Of a DNA stretch of 64,000 bases, positions 26,357 through 35,204 are shown piece after piece. How positions within the stretch are numbered: the first letter of the stretch is position 1; each line of letters starts with the position of its first letter. Where the stretch lies: assembly GCF_014322795.1 (NCBI RefSeq), contig NZ_JAASTT010000003.1:124001-188000 (forward strand). The letters run 5' to 3'. The position numbers and the translations under genes are program-made. The notes under the pieces were generated by a model. It did no database searches, was not told the origin of the DNA, and saw only the letters and a list, made by a program, of their open reading frames with translations. The DNA comes from Paenilisteria portnoyi. Its GTDB lineage: Bacteria; Bacillota; Bacilli; Lactobacillales; Listeriaceae.

Positions 26357-27838
26357 TTATTTACTTACTGTTTTTTTACCTTGAGGACGGATATCTTTCA
26401 CGAATAGGCTCAGAATCAAACCTACAACCGCGAAGGCTACGGCAACGAGGAACGCTGCTTTCATACCGTCAAGGTTCGCTGTTAATGCTTGGCTTTGGAA
26501 GGCTTGTGGATCCGTCATCGCCAAAGCTTTTCCAGGCATATTGTCTTTCGTTACGTTACTCAAGACTGTAATTAGAATCGCTGTACCAATCGAACCGGCA
26601 ACTTGGCGAATCGTGTTGTTCACCGCTGTACCATGGCTCATCATGTTCAGTGGCAACGAGTTCATACCAGCTGTCGACATCGGCATCATAACCATCGAAA
26701 TACCGAAGAAACGCACGGCGTAGAAGACGATAATGTACATAGTAGACGTGTCTTTCGTCAAGAACATGAATGGAATCGTACCCGCGACAAGTAATGTCAT
26801 ACCAACAATTGCGAGTAATTTAGGTCCAATTTTATCGAAAATAATACCGGTAATCGGGCTCATAACACCCATCACGATCGCCCCTGGAAGTAGTAGTAAA
26901 CCAGAGTGTAGCGCGGTTTCACCGAGAACATTTTGGATGTAAAGTGGTAATACGATTTCAGCGCCGATCATGGACATCATGACGATGGCACTAATAATAG
27001 TTGATAACGTGAAAACTGGTGATTGGAAAACGCGAAGTTCGAGCATCGGTTTTTCCATTTTCAATTGGCGCCATACGAATAGGATTAAACCAACCACACC
27101 GACTGCGAACATGGTAAGCACAAGGCTGTCTGTCCAACCGTCTGTACCCGCGCTACTAAAGCCGTAAAGCAGGGCACCGAAACCAATAGTCGAAAGTACA
27201 ATCGAGAGGATATCGATTTTCGGATTCGTTAGCTCTACCACTTTTCTCATGGCGAAAAAGGCGAAGATAATATCAATAACGGCAATCGGAATCAAGATAA
27301 TGAAAAGCATGTGCCAATCATAGCTGTCAACGATCCAACCTGATAAAGTGGGTCCGATAGCTGGCGCAAAAGCGATAACTAGTCCGACCATACCCATTGC
27401 TGCCCCACGACGATCTGGTGGGAAGATAAGTAGGAAAATCGTTTGCATTAGAGGCATTAGAATACCGGCCCCGGCTGCTTGGATGATACGTCCAGTTAGT
27501 AGTAAAGCAAAGCTATCTGAGAAAGCCGAAATAACTGTACCGACTGTAAAGACAATCATTGCTGTTAAAAATAGTGTTTTCGAGTTGATTTTACCGATTA
27601 GCATAGCCGTAATCGGAATCATAATCCCGTTTGTAAGTAGGAATGCTGTCGTTAGCCATTGCCCAGTTGATGCTGTGATGTTTAAATCTTCCATAATGTG
27701 AGGAAGCGCCGTTGATAGAATCGTTTGGTTTAAGATAGCAACGAATGCCCCCACAAGCATTACTGTCATTAGTAACATACGATTATAAGGTTTCCCCTGA
27801 ATATCAACAGGCCGTTCCATTTGTGCAGTTTGTGTCAT
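26357..27838 (-). CDS. DHA2 family MFS multidrug exporter (EmrB/QacA/LmrB type)
   Basis: 493 residues from the ATG at 27838 (AAGGAG 7 bp upstream); the in-frame TTG two codons earlier is too close to the ribosome-binding site. Fourteen helices are predicted. Motif A-like (GKINSKTLF near 84) and motif C (GPTLSGWIVDSYDW near 155) are characteristic of proton-coupled DHA2 drug exporters. It sits alone behind a strong promoter with a palindromic operator at its transcription start, so repression by a MarR/TetR-like protein is likely, but no regulator gene adjoins it. Confidence 0.92.
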   Translation of the reverse strand: MTQTAQMERPVDIQGKPYNRMLLMTVMLVGAFVAILNQTILSTALPHIMEDLNITASTGQWLTTAFLLTNGIMIPITAMLIGKINSKTLFLTAMIVFTVGTVISAFSDSFALLLTGRIIQAAGAGILMPLMQTIFLLIFPPDRRGAAMGMVGLVIAFAPAIGPTLSGWIVDSYDWHMLFIILIPIAVIDIIFAFFAMRKVVELTNPKIDILSIVLSTIGFGALLYGFSSAGTDGWTDSLVLTMFAVGVVGLILFVWRQLKMEKPMLELRVFQSPVFTLSTIISAIVMMSMIGAEIVLPLYIQNVLGETALHSGLLLLPGAIVMGVMSPITGIIFDKIGPKLLAIVGMTLLVAGTIPFMFLTKDTSTMYIIVFYAVRFFGISMVMMPMSTAGMNSLPLNMMSHGTAVNNTIRQVAGSIGTAILITVLSNVTKDNMPGKALAMTDPQAFQSQALTANLDGMKAAFLVAVAFAVVGLILSLFVKDIRPQGKKTVSK

Positions 27839-27867
27839 GTTCAATCTCCTTTTGATTTAAAAGTAAT

Positions 27868-27922
27868 TAGTTCACTTAATTAACTATTTGATTATTATAG
27901 GGCAATTTGGCAAAAGAGTCAA
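27868..27922 (-). promoter_or_regulatory. MFS exporter promoter and operator
   Basis: Minus strand TTGACT (27922-27917), 17-bp spacer, TATAAT (27899-27894). Immediately downstream, at the transcription start, is TAGTTCA-CTTAA-TTAACTA (27868-27886), a palindrome with one mismatch. Confidence 0.75.
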
Positions 27923-27995
27923 TGGAAAACGTTGAAAAAATTTTGGATATAAAAATGATAGCGTTGTCTTTGTTTTGTGACTCCATTTTTAGGAC

Positions 27996-28040
27996 GAAAA
28001 AAAATACGGTGAACAGAAACGAAAATACTGTTCACCGTAT
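27996..28040 (-). terminator. Terminator of the CDF transporter gene
   Basis: ATACGGTGAACAG (28004-28016) / CTGTTCACCGTAT (28028-28040), a perfect 13-bp stem followed on the minus strand by eight T residues. Confidence 0.92.
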
Positions 28041-28053
28041 GTTAACTATAAAA

Positions 28054-29019
28054 TTAGCGACCATCGCCGTATTCCCAATTAGTGATAGTATCGTATTCAT
28101 CGAACGTCACGAGGACATCAACGACACCTTTCACAGTCAGGATGCTTTCTTCTAGTCGATCTTTGACGTCATCCACCTGAGCGAGCGTCATTTCTGGATC
28201 GAGTTCAACCTCCACTTCGACATGGAAAAAGTCGCCTTCTTTTAGTACCGTGATAACTTGGATATCCTGCACGTCGGGATCTGTCATGATAAGCTGGCCA
28301 ATTTGGACTTGCATCACCTCGTCAGACTCACCAATCGCGCCGGCTGCATTATCAAGAAATACTTTGCCGACAACGAGGAACATGAGAATACCAATGAGGA
28401 CAGAAGCGATTCCCTCTGCTTGATGGAAAGGCGTATAATAGGAAATAATAATTGCAATCATGGCCAAAAGTCCACCACCAGTTGCGACCGAATCTTCGAG
28501 AAAAACGAGACGGGTTGCGGCTTTTGCTTTGCCAAAATTGGCGAGGCTATCTTTGAACAACTTGAGGCCACGCGATTCTAGACCGACATCATGGGCAATT
28601 TCACGCATGGCTTTCACGAGTACAAAACCCTCTAGAATGGTACAAACGGCCAGAACGAGCAGGTTAATGAGGAAACCAGTCGATTCTGTCGGATGGAAAA
28701 TATGGGCGAGACCTTCTTTGATTGTTTCGAATGCCATGATACCAACGATCAGGACAGCGCCGAGAAGCACGAGATTCACGACACGGCCAAAGCCATTCGG
28801 AAAGCGCTTCGTTGGGCGTTTTTTGCTGAGCGCCGAGCCAACGAACACGAAAAATTGGTTTGCCGCATCACCAAGACTATGAAGTGTTTCGGCGAACATG
28901 GCGACATTTCCCGTGAAGATGTAGGTAGTTCCTTTAATAATGGAGACAAGCACATTGACGATTGCTGCTGTGAGTGCCGATTTGTTTCCCTTTTTTAGTA
29001 GTTGAAATATTTCTTTCAA
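28054..29019 (-). CDS. Cation diffusion facilitator family transporter
   Basis: 321 residues. Six helices (about 15-235), with the metal-site motif HSLGD in the second (near 47-51) and a Glu/Asp pair (LEDSVAT near 172) in the fifth, then a cytoplasmic ferredoxin-like domain (about 240-310). CDF proteins export Zn2+, Mn2+, Fe2+ or Co2+ by proton antiport. The helix-2 motif has H-x-x-x-D with N at the following loop (DAANQ). The start is TTG at 29019 with AGAAGG upstream. Metal specificity is uncertain. Confidence 0.9.
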   Translation of the reverse strand: MKEIFQLLKKGNKSALTAAIVNVLVSIIKGTTYIFTGNVAMFAETLHSLGDAANQFFVFVGSALSKKRPTKRFPNGFGRVVNLVLLGAVLIVGIMAFETIKEGLAHIFHPTESTGFLINLLVLAVCTILEGFVLVKAMREIAHDVGLESRGLKLFKDSLANFGKAKAATRLVFLEDSVATGGGLLAMIAIIISYYTPFHQAEGIASVLIGILMFLVVGKVFLDNAAGAIGESDEVMQVQIGQLIMTDPDVQDIQVITVLKEGDFFHVEVEVELDPEMTLAQVDDVKDRLEESILTVKGVVDVLVTFDEYDTITNWEYGDGR

Positions 29020-29157
29020 ATGAGTACCTTCTTTCTAAAGTTTGATTATAATTTTAGGTGCATATTTTAGCTTTTTAAAATCACTTTATCATGATATGTT
29101 GTAAAGCGCAATCAAACTATGTTAGATGGCATGAACGGTCTATTCCTACTCAATTTC

Positions 29158-29218
29158 GAGCCCTCCAAAAAAGTCAGAAGAGGACTTTTCTTGCGGCCCC
29201 TAACAATTTTTTCGGCTC
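29158..29218. repeat. Family-3 hairpin repeat, copy 1
   Basis: Outer stem GAGCC/GGCTC; inner stem AAAAGTC (29169-29175) / GACTTTT (29183-29189) around the loop AGAAGAG; conserved tail CCCCTAACAATTT. The second copy at 60240-60319 keeps the loop and tail but has different stems. Confidence 0.7.
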
Positions 29219-29276
29219 TATCGGAACGTCCCAGTTTTTCATGGTATACTAAAAGAAAAAAGATTGAGGTTGAATT

Positions 29277-30707
29277 ATGAAATTTGATAATATAGGTTCG
29301 GATATTGAGAAGGCGCTGGCTGGATTGGGCTATACGGAGGCGACGGAGGTGCAGCGTGAGGTTGTGCCACTTGTTTTAGAGGAGAAAGATGTGGTCGTGA
29401 AGGCGCAGACTGGGAGTGGAAAGACAGCTTCGTTTGCGATTCCGATTTGTGAGCTCGTGGATTGGGGCGAGAATAAACCGCAGGCGCTGGTCTTGGAGCC
29501 GACGCGGGAATTGGCAGCGCAGGTTCAGGCGGATTTTACGAATATTGGCCGTTTTAAACGCATCAAGGCGACGGCGATTTTCGGGAAGTCTCCGTTTGCA
29601 AAGCAGAAATTGGAGTTGAAGCAGAAGAGCCATGTGGTCGTGGGCACGCCGGGTCGGACGCTAGATCATATTGAAAAAGGTACGCTGAGCTTGGAAAAGG
29701 TACGGTATTTGGTCATTGATGAGGCGGATGAGATGCTGAACATGGGCTTTATTGAGCAAGTGGAGGCGATTATTCAAGCGTTGCCGACAAATCGCGTGAC
29801 GATGCTTTTTTCGGCGACTTTACCGGCAGATATCGCGATGTTGAGCGACAAATACATGAAGGCGCCGCAACACGTGGAAATCGCAGCAACAGGCCTGACG
29901 ACAGCGGATATTACGCATGAAAAAGTAACGGTGAAAGATGATCGCAAAATGGTCGCGTTACGTGATACGTTGATTGTGCAGAATCCGGAGAGTGCGATTA
30001 TTTTTTGTCGGACGCAAGAGCGCGTGGACGATACGTATGATCAGTTGCGGCGCATGGGTTATCCTGCTGAAAAGATTCACGGTGGTTTGACGCAAGAAGA
30101 TCGTTTTGGCGTGATGAACGATTTTAAACGCGGGATGTTTCGCTTTTTAGTGGCAACAGACGTGGCAGCGCGCGGGATTGATATTGAGAACATTTCGCTT
30201 GTTGTGAATTATGATGTGCCGCTTGAAAAAGAGAGTTATGTGCATCGGACTGGCCGGACTGGTCGCGCTGGTCGAAGCGGGAAGGCGATTACTTTTGTGA
30301 CGCCGTTTGAGAATCGTTTCATCGGTGACATCGAGGAGTATATCGGCTTTGAAATTCCACAAGTTGATTTGCCAAATGAGGCGATTGTGGCGGCGCGAAA
30401 ACCAGCTTTTGATGAGAAAATGGAAGAAGCGCCAGTCGTGAAGAAGGACAAGAGCGCGGCGCTGAGTAAAGATATTATGAAGATTTATTTTAATGGTGGT
30501 AAGAAGAAGAAACTGCGCGCGGTGGATTTCGTGGGCACGATTGCGAGGCTGGACGGGATTAGCGCGGATGATATCGGGATTATTACGATTGAGGATAACG
30601 TGTCGTTTGTGGAAATTCTGAACGGCAAGGGTGCGCAAGTTGTGAAGGCGATGCAGACCGTGACGGTAAAAGGGAAGAAATTGAAAGTCAGCAAAGCACG
30701 GAGATAA
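29277..30707 (+). CDS. dbpA: DEAD-box RNA helicase with DbpA-type RNA-binding domain
   Basis: 476 residues. RecA-like domain 1 has AQTGSGKT (Walker A, near 43), PTRELA, GTPGR, DEAD (near 150) and SAT; domain 2 has the ARGID and [10 protein letters not shown] motifs (near 300-325). A C-terminal DbpA RNA-binding domain (about 395-475) matches DbpA/YxiN, which targets hairpin 92 of 23S rRNA during 50S assembly. The length is like YxiN. The start is ATG, preceded by an extended -10 promoter (TGG-TATACT, 29242-29250). A family-3 repeat lies in the leader region. Confidence 0.93.
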   Translation: MKFDNIGSDIEKALAGLGYTEATEVQREVVPLVLEEKDVVVKAQTGSGKTASFAIPICELVDWGENKPQALVLEPTRELAAQVQADFTNIGRFKRIKATAIFGKSPFAKQKLELKQKSHVVVGTPGRTLDHIEKGTLSLEKVRYLVIDEADEMLNMGFIEQVEAIIQALPTNRVTMLFSATLPADIAMLSDKYMKAPQHVEIAATGLTTADITHEKVTVKDDRKMVALRDTLIVQNPESAIIFCRTQERVDDTYDQLRRMGYPAEKIHGGLTQEDRFGVMNDFKRGMFRFLVATDVAARGIDIENISLVVNYDVPLEKESYVHRTGRTGRAGRSGKAITFVTPFENRFIGDIEEYIGFEIPQVDLPNEAIVAARKPAFDEKMEEAPVVKKDKSAALSKDIMKIYFNGGKKKKLRAVDFVGTIARLDGISADDIGIITIEDNVSFVEILNGKGAQVVKAMQTVTVKGKKLKVSKARR

Positions 30708-30713
30708 GTTAGA

Positions 30714-30750
30714 AAAAGATGCCTAGTCAGCGCGATTAGGCATCTTTTTT
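30714..30750. terminator. Bidirectional terminator
   Basis: AAAGATGCCTA / TTAGGCATCTTTTTT. The stop codon of the minus-strand mutT gene lies in the stem. Confidence 0.88.
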
Positions 30751-31131
30751 CTGCAATTTTTCAACAGCGGGAAGATTGGCTGGTGACCATTTCAAGCCGA
30801 CCATTTCGCTGGTATCGAGCCATTTCATTGCTTGATGGACGTTCAAAATCGGTTCGCCAGCAACGAGTTCACAAAGAAAACAAGTGAGATGGACGTTGGC
30901 GAATTCGTAGGCGTAAACGGTGTGATCGAAAGCCTCGGTTAGCGTGATCTCACAGCCGATTTCTTCTTGAACTTCGCGTATGAGTGCTTGTCCCGGTGTT
31001 TCACCAGGTTCGATTTTGCCTCCTGGAAACTCCCAATCGGCGCCGTTGACAGCGGAATCTGCACGTTGGACGCAGAGAATTTTACCGTTCTTTTGGATGA
31101 TAGCGCCAACCACATGGATATCTTTTTGCAT
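30736..31131 (-). CDS. mutT: Nudix hydrolase, 8-oxo-dGTP diphosphatase type
   Basis: 131 residues from the ATG at 31131 (AGGAGG 8 bp upstream); the longer frame lacks a ribosome-binding site. The Nudix box GxxxxxExxxxxxxREUxEEUGU is complete in GGKIEPGETPGQ...REVQEEIGC (near 36-58). The length and FPGGK motif fit MutT-like enzymes that sanitise 8-oxo-dGTP and prevent A:T to C:G transversions. Related (d)CTP- or dihydroneopterin-hydrolysing Nudix proteins cannot be excluded. It is the last conserved gene before the accessory block. Confidence 0.85.
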   Translation of the reverse strand: MQKDIHVVGAIIQKNGKILCVQRADSAVNGADWEFPGGKIEPGETPGQALIREVQEEIGCEITLTEAFDHTVYAYEFANVHLTCFLCELVAGEPILNVHQAMKWLDTSEMVGLKWSPANLPAVEKLQKKDA

Positions 31132-31231
31132 TGGGATTCCTCCTTTTTCACCCCTTATCATAGCATAGTAACCCCTGATTCGTATATTTTGTAATATATG
31201 TAAATTAATGATTCCTTTAGCACTGCTTATG

Positions 31232-31240
31232 TGGTATAAT
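31232..31240 (+). promoter_or_regulatory. Extended -10 promoter for the PemK-like gene
   Basis: TGG-TATAAT, 30 bp upstream of the start codon; the -35 region is weak. Confidence 0.6.
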
Positions 31241-31269
31241 AGCAATACAGCAAATGAGGAGTGGTTGAG

Positions 31270-31965
31270 ATGCGAGATAGAGAAAAATACTTGGCGATGA
31301 CCCGATTTGATCCTAATTTAGGAGGTAAGGGTGCGGACAATAAGCACATTATCGATGAACCGCAGCTATTTCTCGATTTTTACGATGCGAAGGAGAAGCT
31401 AACTCACAATTTTAGAACGAAACGATTGGAAAGTAGCATTAGGTGGTTGCTAGGATTTGAGCGTTATGTGAAAGATAAAGAGACAGCTGTAAGAAGAAAG
31501 TATCGGAATTATTCTAAGGGTAGTATTGTTTATGTTGATTTTTTCGGGAATTATGGGAATGAAATGACATATGATCATCCTGCTATTGTGTTGAAGGAAC
31601 AGGGTGGCTTGCTAATTGTGGCTCCACTAACTTCTAATTCAAGAAAATTCAGAGATAACAATAAATATCACATTAAGCTTGATCGGAATATGATCGATTT
31701 AGGAAATCAGAGCAAGGATTCTACTATTTTACTTGAGCAACTAAGATGTATCTCCAAAAATCGAGTACTGAAAAAATTCGGTGGACGAGTTTCAAATAAT
31801 GAAATACTTGAAAGAATAGATACCGTTGTCATGGAGTATATTGGTGGATTCACTTATAATAAATGGAGAGCCAACCTAGAAGAAAAAGAAGCGATTATTC
31901 GAGAAAAAGAAACGGAGATAAGGATGCTTTCAGAACGGATAAGTAAATTGGAAGAAAGTTTATAA
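31270..31965 (+). CDS. PemK/MazF-like protein with extra N- and C-terminal regions
   Basis: 231 residues from the ATG at 31270 (AGGAG 8 bp upstream). Residues ~1-70 are a helical N-terminal region of unknown role. Residues ~75-185 resemble the PemK/MazF barrel (KGSIVYVDFFGN, DHPAIVLKE, VAPLTSN, ILLEQLRCISKNRV), the fold of ribosome-independent endoribonuclease toxins. Residues ~195-231 are a Glu/Lys/Arg coiled coil. Typical MazF proteins are ~115 residues and have an antitoxin upstream; none is seen here. It may be solitary or act in another role. Codon use is more AT-rich than in its left neighbours. Confidence 0.72.
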   Translation: MRDREKYLAMTRFDPNLGGKGADNKHIIDEPQLFLDFYDAKEKLTHNFRTKRLESSIRWLLGFERYVKDKETAVRRKYRNYSKGSIVYVDFFGNYGNEMTYDHPAIVLKEQGGLLIVAPLTSNSRKFRDNNKYHIKLDRNMIDLGNQSKDSTILLEQLRCISKNRVLKKFGGRVSNNEILERIDTVVMEYIGGFTYNKWRANLEEKEAIIREKETEIRMLSERISKLEESL

Positions 31966-31971
31966 AAGTAA

Positions 31972-32000
31972 TTGACATAACCAAAATAATGGTGTAGTAT
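31972..32000 (+). promoter_or_regulatory. Strong promoter with no protein gene
   Basis: TTGACA (31972-31977), 17-bp spacer, TAGTAT (31995-32000). It drives the candidate RNA at 32007-32120. Confidence 0.75.
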
Positions 32001-32006
32001 TGAGAT

Positions 32007-32120
32007 ATCAAAGGGCCACAGAGTCCGTGCACTAGATGCAAAAAGAAAGCAGCGTTCGAAGGGTCTTGAACCCGTATAAACCCAACAATTTCGTTTCGGC
32101 GAGGTTGTTGGGTTTATTTT
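32007..32120 (+). ncRNA. Orphan antitoxin-like small RNA
   Basis: A ~113-nt RNA is predicted between the promoter at 31972-32000 and the terminator AAACCCAACAA...TTGTTGGGTTTATTTTT. It has the same plan as the antitoxin RNA at 6218-6337: G-rich start, a GTTC/GAAC-type hairpin, then a long terminator. No holin-like toxin frame is found on the opposite strand, where all frames that could end at the terminator are closed or non-hydrophobic. Confidence 0.55.
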
Positions 32121-32173
32121 TGTGTCTGAGATTATTTTACAAGTTATAGCTAGTTCCGCTAATATGAATATAT

Positions 32174-32640
32174 TATGAAATTTAAGGAAATGCTAGTGGA
32201 GTTTTTTATGAAAAGAAAACATCTTTATTTGCATCATGGGATAGAAATTGATGAGAAGTTACTTTTAATTTTTTATGGAATTTTTTAATATAAATGAATC
32301 AATTTCATAAGTCGAAGAATAGCTTAAACAGCCTGATTTTTATCTTATTTCTCTTGAAAACGAGTGGAAACCGCATCATATCAATGGGGAGGTAAATGGC
32401 CAATTTTAGTCATTTTATCTAATCCCTTATTGATATTGCAGCAATGTCATCTGAATTATGGGGAGGTAGTCCATTTTTGGACATTGAAAATCATTGGGCT
32501 GCAACGCTTTTGAATTATGAAATTGGTTCAAATGGGAAAATGGTATAAGGTACTTTTGCAAGGAAAACGGTTTTAGGATATAGTTTTTTAGGTGAGTGAC
32601 TTTCATCAATTATATATGGTGTCAAAAGAAAACTATGTAA
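32174..32640 (+). pseudogene. Probable decayed gene of unknown family
   Basis: Short protein-like stretches lie in different frames, separated by stops: one starting at the ATG at 32174 (HHGIEIDEKLLLIFYGIF), one containing LISLENEWKPHHINGEVNG near 32340 and one containing AAMSSELWGGSPFLDIENHW near 32440. The order and composition look like one small gene broken by frameshifts. The rest of 31966-32699 holds only the small RNA described above. Confidence 0.35.
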
Positions 32641-32699
32641 GTAATGAACCTAGTATTCGGTACTTGCATAGTTTAATTTAGGTTTCTGGTAACACAAGT

Positions 32700-33578
32700 T
32701 TAATCGGTATAAGTCTCATATAGGTATACTGATATATTTTCTAAGTTATTATTAGGGTTGGGAATGAGTTCTTTGTGTACAATAAGTTTCCCATCATTTA
32801 TATATTGAGATAGATCTGGCTTATCATCGAGCTGAAGGAAATCATCTTCTGGAATTATTAAGTTTACCTTTGTTGCTCCATCAGGTATATCTGTAAGTGT
32901 TAAAAATTGTTGGAAAATTGCTTCTGGATGGGCTAATTCCCACATACCTCGGAGTCTCAAATTGGTATTCCCTAATGGATCAACTCTTTTTATTCTTCCA
33001 AACTCTTTGGAAGGGACAAATTCTGAACTTGTTAAGTTTTCAATTGTTTCTTTGATTTTACTTTTTAAGCCGTTGTAAATACGTTCATCTGCGATGAAAG
33101 TATTTCCATATGCAAACCAAAGTCTAATTAATTTATCGCTTTCTTTATCCAGATTACCTACAGCGTAAACTATATTTTTTTTATTCCATAATGTTTCCTC
33201 ATCAATCAGATTTTGAGGAGGAATATTTTGTGTGTCAGGATATATATAGGCTTTTGGAAATGAACTATTAAGTGAGAGAGAGGCATTGCCTTTTCCATTC
33301 ATTTTTTTTGGTTCAACCCCAACCCCGCCCCTTACTATGAAGTCGGGAAAATTAGTACTATTTCCTTTCCAACTAAGATATTTATCATAAATTTTATTTT
33401 TATCTTCTTCTATGCTGTGAAGTATACCACCAGTACAAAACATATCCTTTATAAAGTACTCTAAAGAATCTCCTGCTGTATTTGCTGAACCATTACTTCT
33501 AAATAGAGGAGTTAATCTACAAGAATTTCTATCTAGTATGTTTTTTAAAGCGACTAAAACATTTGTTGTAGCTGTCAT
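32700..33578 (-). CDS. Type II restriction endonuclease, NgoPII family
   Basis: 292 residues. The PD-(D/E)xK core is visible as NSTNFPDFIVRGG followed by GVEPKKM (about 73-93). This arrangement and the flanking LEYFIKDMF region match the NgoPII restriction enzyme family, whose founder cuts GGCC. It is divergently arranged from a cytosine-5 methyltransferase, making a complete restriction-modification pair. The start is ATG after AAAGGGATGA. Codon use is AT-rich compared with the core genes, which suggests horizontal acquisition. The recognition site is not provable from sequence. Confidence 0.82.
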   Translation of the reverse strand: MTATTNVLVALKNILDRNSCRLTPLFRSNGSANTAGDSLEYFIKDMFCTGGILHSIEEDKNKIYDKYLSWKGNSTNFPDFIVRGGVGVEPKKMNGKGNASLSLNSSFPKAYIYPDTQNIPPQNLIDEETLWNKKNIVYAVGNLDKESDKLIRLWFAYGNTFIADERIYNGLKSKIKETIENLTSSEFVPSKEFGRIKRVDPLGNTNLRLRGMWELAHPEAIFQQFLTLTDIPDGATKVNLIIPEDDFLQLDDKPDLSQYINDGKLIVHKELIPNPNNNLENISVYLYETYTD

Positions 33579-33698
33579 CTCAATATCATCCCTTTTCTAT
33601 ACTATAATGTTTTCATTATCTCATGAAATATAATACTGGCCAATAGATAGTATATATGTTATGATTTAAGTATTAAAAGCAGGTTAGGAGAGAAATAA

Positions 33699-34934
33699 TT
33701 GAAAGAAGAAACCAAAAAGAACAAGTTTGTATCATCTTCGAAATTGACGAAAGTCGAGATAAAGGAAACCTTACTCTCTAAAATTGCTGAGGAAAACTGT
33801 AAGATTAAGGACCTAAATGTACCTAATATTGATTACAGCCACTTAAAGTATGACACCAAGAAAATAAACGTAGTCAGTCTTTTTTCGGGTGCAGGTGGTC
33901 TAGATTTGGGAATGGAGTTAGCAGGGATATATGCAAATAATCGTAATTTGAATACAAATCCTATGGAATTATTAAATGATTACAAAGAGTACAAAAAGGA
34001 ACGAAAAACAAGTATATTTAATATAGTATATTCGAATGACATGTTCAAAGAAGCCAATGAAACTTATGTATCTAATTTCTCAAAAAATGTGTTCAAGCAT
34101 GAGATGGACATTAGGAAAATACCGAACTTTCCTAAGTGTGAATTAATGATTGGGGGGTTTCCCTGCCCGGGATTTTCAGCAGCAGGCCCTAGGTTAATTG
34201 ATGATGAACGTAATTTTTTATATATACATTTCATACGTGCACTTTTGCAAAGTCAACCAGAATTTTTTGTGGCAGAGAATGTTAAAGGGTTAATGACTTT
34301 GGCAAAAGGTGAGGTATTTAAACAGGTAATTGAAGATTTTTCCTCTGCCGGCTATGAAATAAAGGCTTTTTTAGTGAATTCAAAGGATTACGGAGTTCCT
34401 CAGCTACGAGAGCGTGTATTTATGGTTGGTGTTCATAGAAGTAAACTATCACAAAAATTTGAATATAATCTACCAGAACCAACAAATGGTCTCTTAAATG
34501 GACAAAGTCCTTATGTTACTTTGCAGGATGCAATTTATGATCTAAAAGATAGTCCTGGAGATTATTTTGAGGGAGGTTTCTCTTCAATGTATCTATCGAG
34601 AAATAGGAAAAAAAGATGGGACGAGCTAAGTTTTACTATACAAGCATCTGGAAGGCAAGCACCTCTTCATCCAGATGGTGAACCAATGAAGAAGATAGAT
34701 AAAGATATTTGGAATCTTATGGGTGCGGAGAATAGAAGGCTATCTGTGAAAGAAGTATCAAGAATTCAAACATTTCCAGACTGGTTTAAGTTTTCAGAGG
34801 GTAACAATATTAAAGTATCTAAGAATCATAGACTAAATTTGCAATATAAACAAATTGGAAACGCAGTGCCAGTAAAATTAGCATTTGAAATGTTTTTACC
34901 TATTGCTAAATATTTAGGAAATAATGTTAATTGA
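33699..34934 (+). CDS. DNA (cytosine-5-)-methyltransferase of the restriction-modification pair
   Basis: 411 residues from the TTG at 33699 (AGGAG 8 bp upstream). C5-methyltransferase motifs in order: I (VSLFSGAGGLDLG, near 59), IV with catalytic Cys156 (GGFPCPGFS), VI (ENVKG, near 193), VIII (PQLRERVFMVG, near 234), IX (RRLSVKEVSRIQTFPD, near 346) and X (GNAVPVKLA, near 390). The variable target-recognition region lies between VIII and IX. A ~55-residue N-terminal extension precedes motif I. It protects host DNA from the divergent NgoPII-type nuclease. No controller gene is visible in the 120-bp gap. Confidence 0.93.
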   Translation: MKEETKKNKFVSSSKLTKVEIKETLLSKIAEENCKIKDLNVPNIDYSHLKYDTKKINVVSLFSGAGGLDLGMELAGIYANNRNLNTNPMELLNDYKEYKKERKTSIFNIVYSNDMFKEANETYVSNFSKNVFKHEMDIRKIPNFPKCELMIGGFPCPGFSAAGPRLIDDERNFLYIHFIRALLQSQPEFFVAENVKGLMTLAKGEVFKQVIEDFSSAGYEIKAFLVNSKDYGVPQLRERVFMVGVHRSKLSQKFEYNLPEPTNGLLNGQSPYVTLQDAIYDLKDSPGDYFEGGFSSMYLSRNRKKRWDELSFTIQASGRQAPLHPDGEPMKKIDKDIWNLMGAENRRLSVKEVSRIQTFPDWFKFSEGNNIKVSKNHRLNLQYKQIGNAVPVKLAFEMFLPIAKYLGNNVN

Positions 34935-34986
34935 GGGGTAGCATGAAAATATAGTTAAGAAGTAGGATGGAATGCAGCGCTTGACC

Positions 34987-35015
34987 TTGCAGACGTGTCA
35001 ATCACCTGATATAAT
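34987..35015 (+). promoter_or_regulatory. Candidate promoter for a short RNA
   Basis: TTGCAG (34987-34992), 17-bp spacer, TATAAT (35010-35015), followed ~60 bp later by a strong terminator with no gene between. Confidence 0.5.
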
Positions 35016-35021
35016 ATGGAT

Positions 35022-35119
35022 ATGTTTGGTATATAACTGAAGGCACTTTAATATTTTTTCTAAAAAAACAATTGTGGTGTAAGCAATGAATCTAGATTCA
35101 TTGCTTACACTGCTTTTTT
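35022..35119 (+). ncRNA. Candidate ~100-nt small RNA
   Basis: It lies between the promoter at 34987-35015 and a terminator that is a perfect 34-bp palindrome (GTGTAAGCAATGAAT then CTAG then its complement, 35077-35110) followed by a T run. It could also be simply the methyltransferase terminator with a spurious promoter. Confidence 0.35.
35077..35119 (+). terminator. Perfect-palindrome terminator
   Basis: A 15-bp stem with a 4-nt CTAG centre, then TGCTTTTTTT. Confidence 0.88.
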
Positions 35120-35204
35120 TAGATACTTATTTTGTGGCTAGATAACTTAATACGTTTTTAATAATTTTTCCTTATAGTATAGAGGTTCAAAGAAATAGAA
35201 CTAG

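Noticed and set aside
32007-32300. Search for a holin-like toxin opposite the 32-kb RNA
   Set aside because: Frames that could end at the terminator contain several stops or lack a hydrophobic helix, so I list the RNA as orphan.
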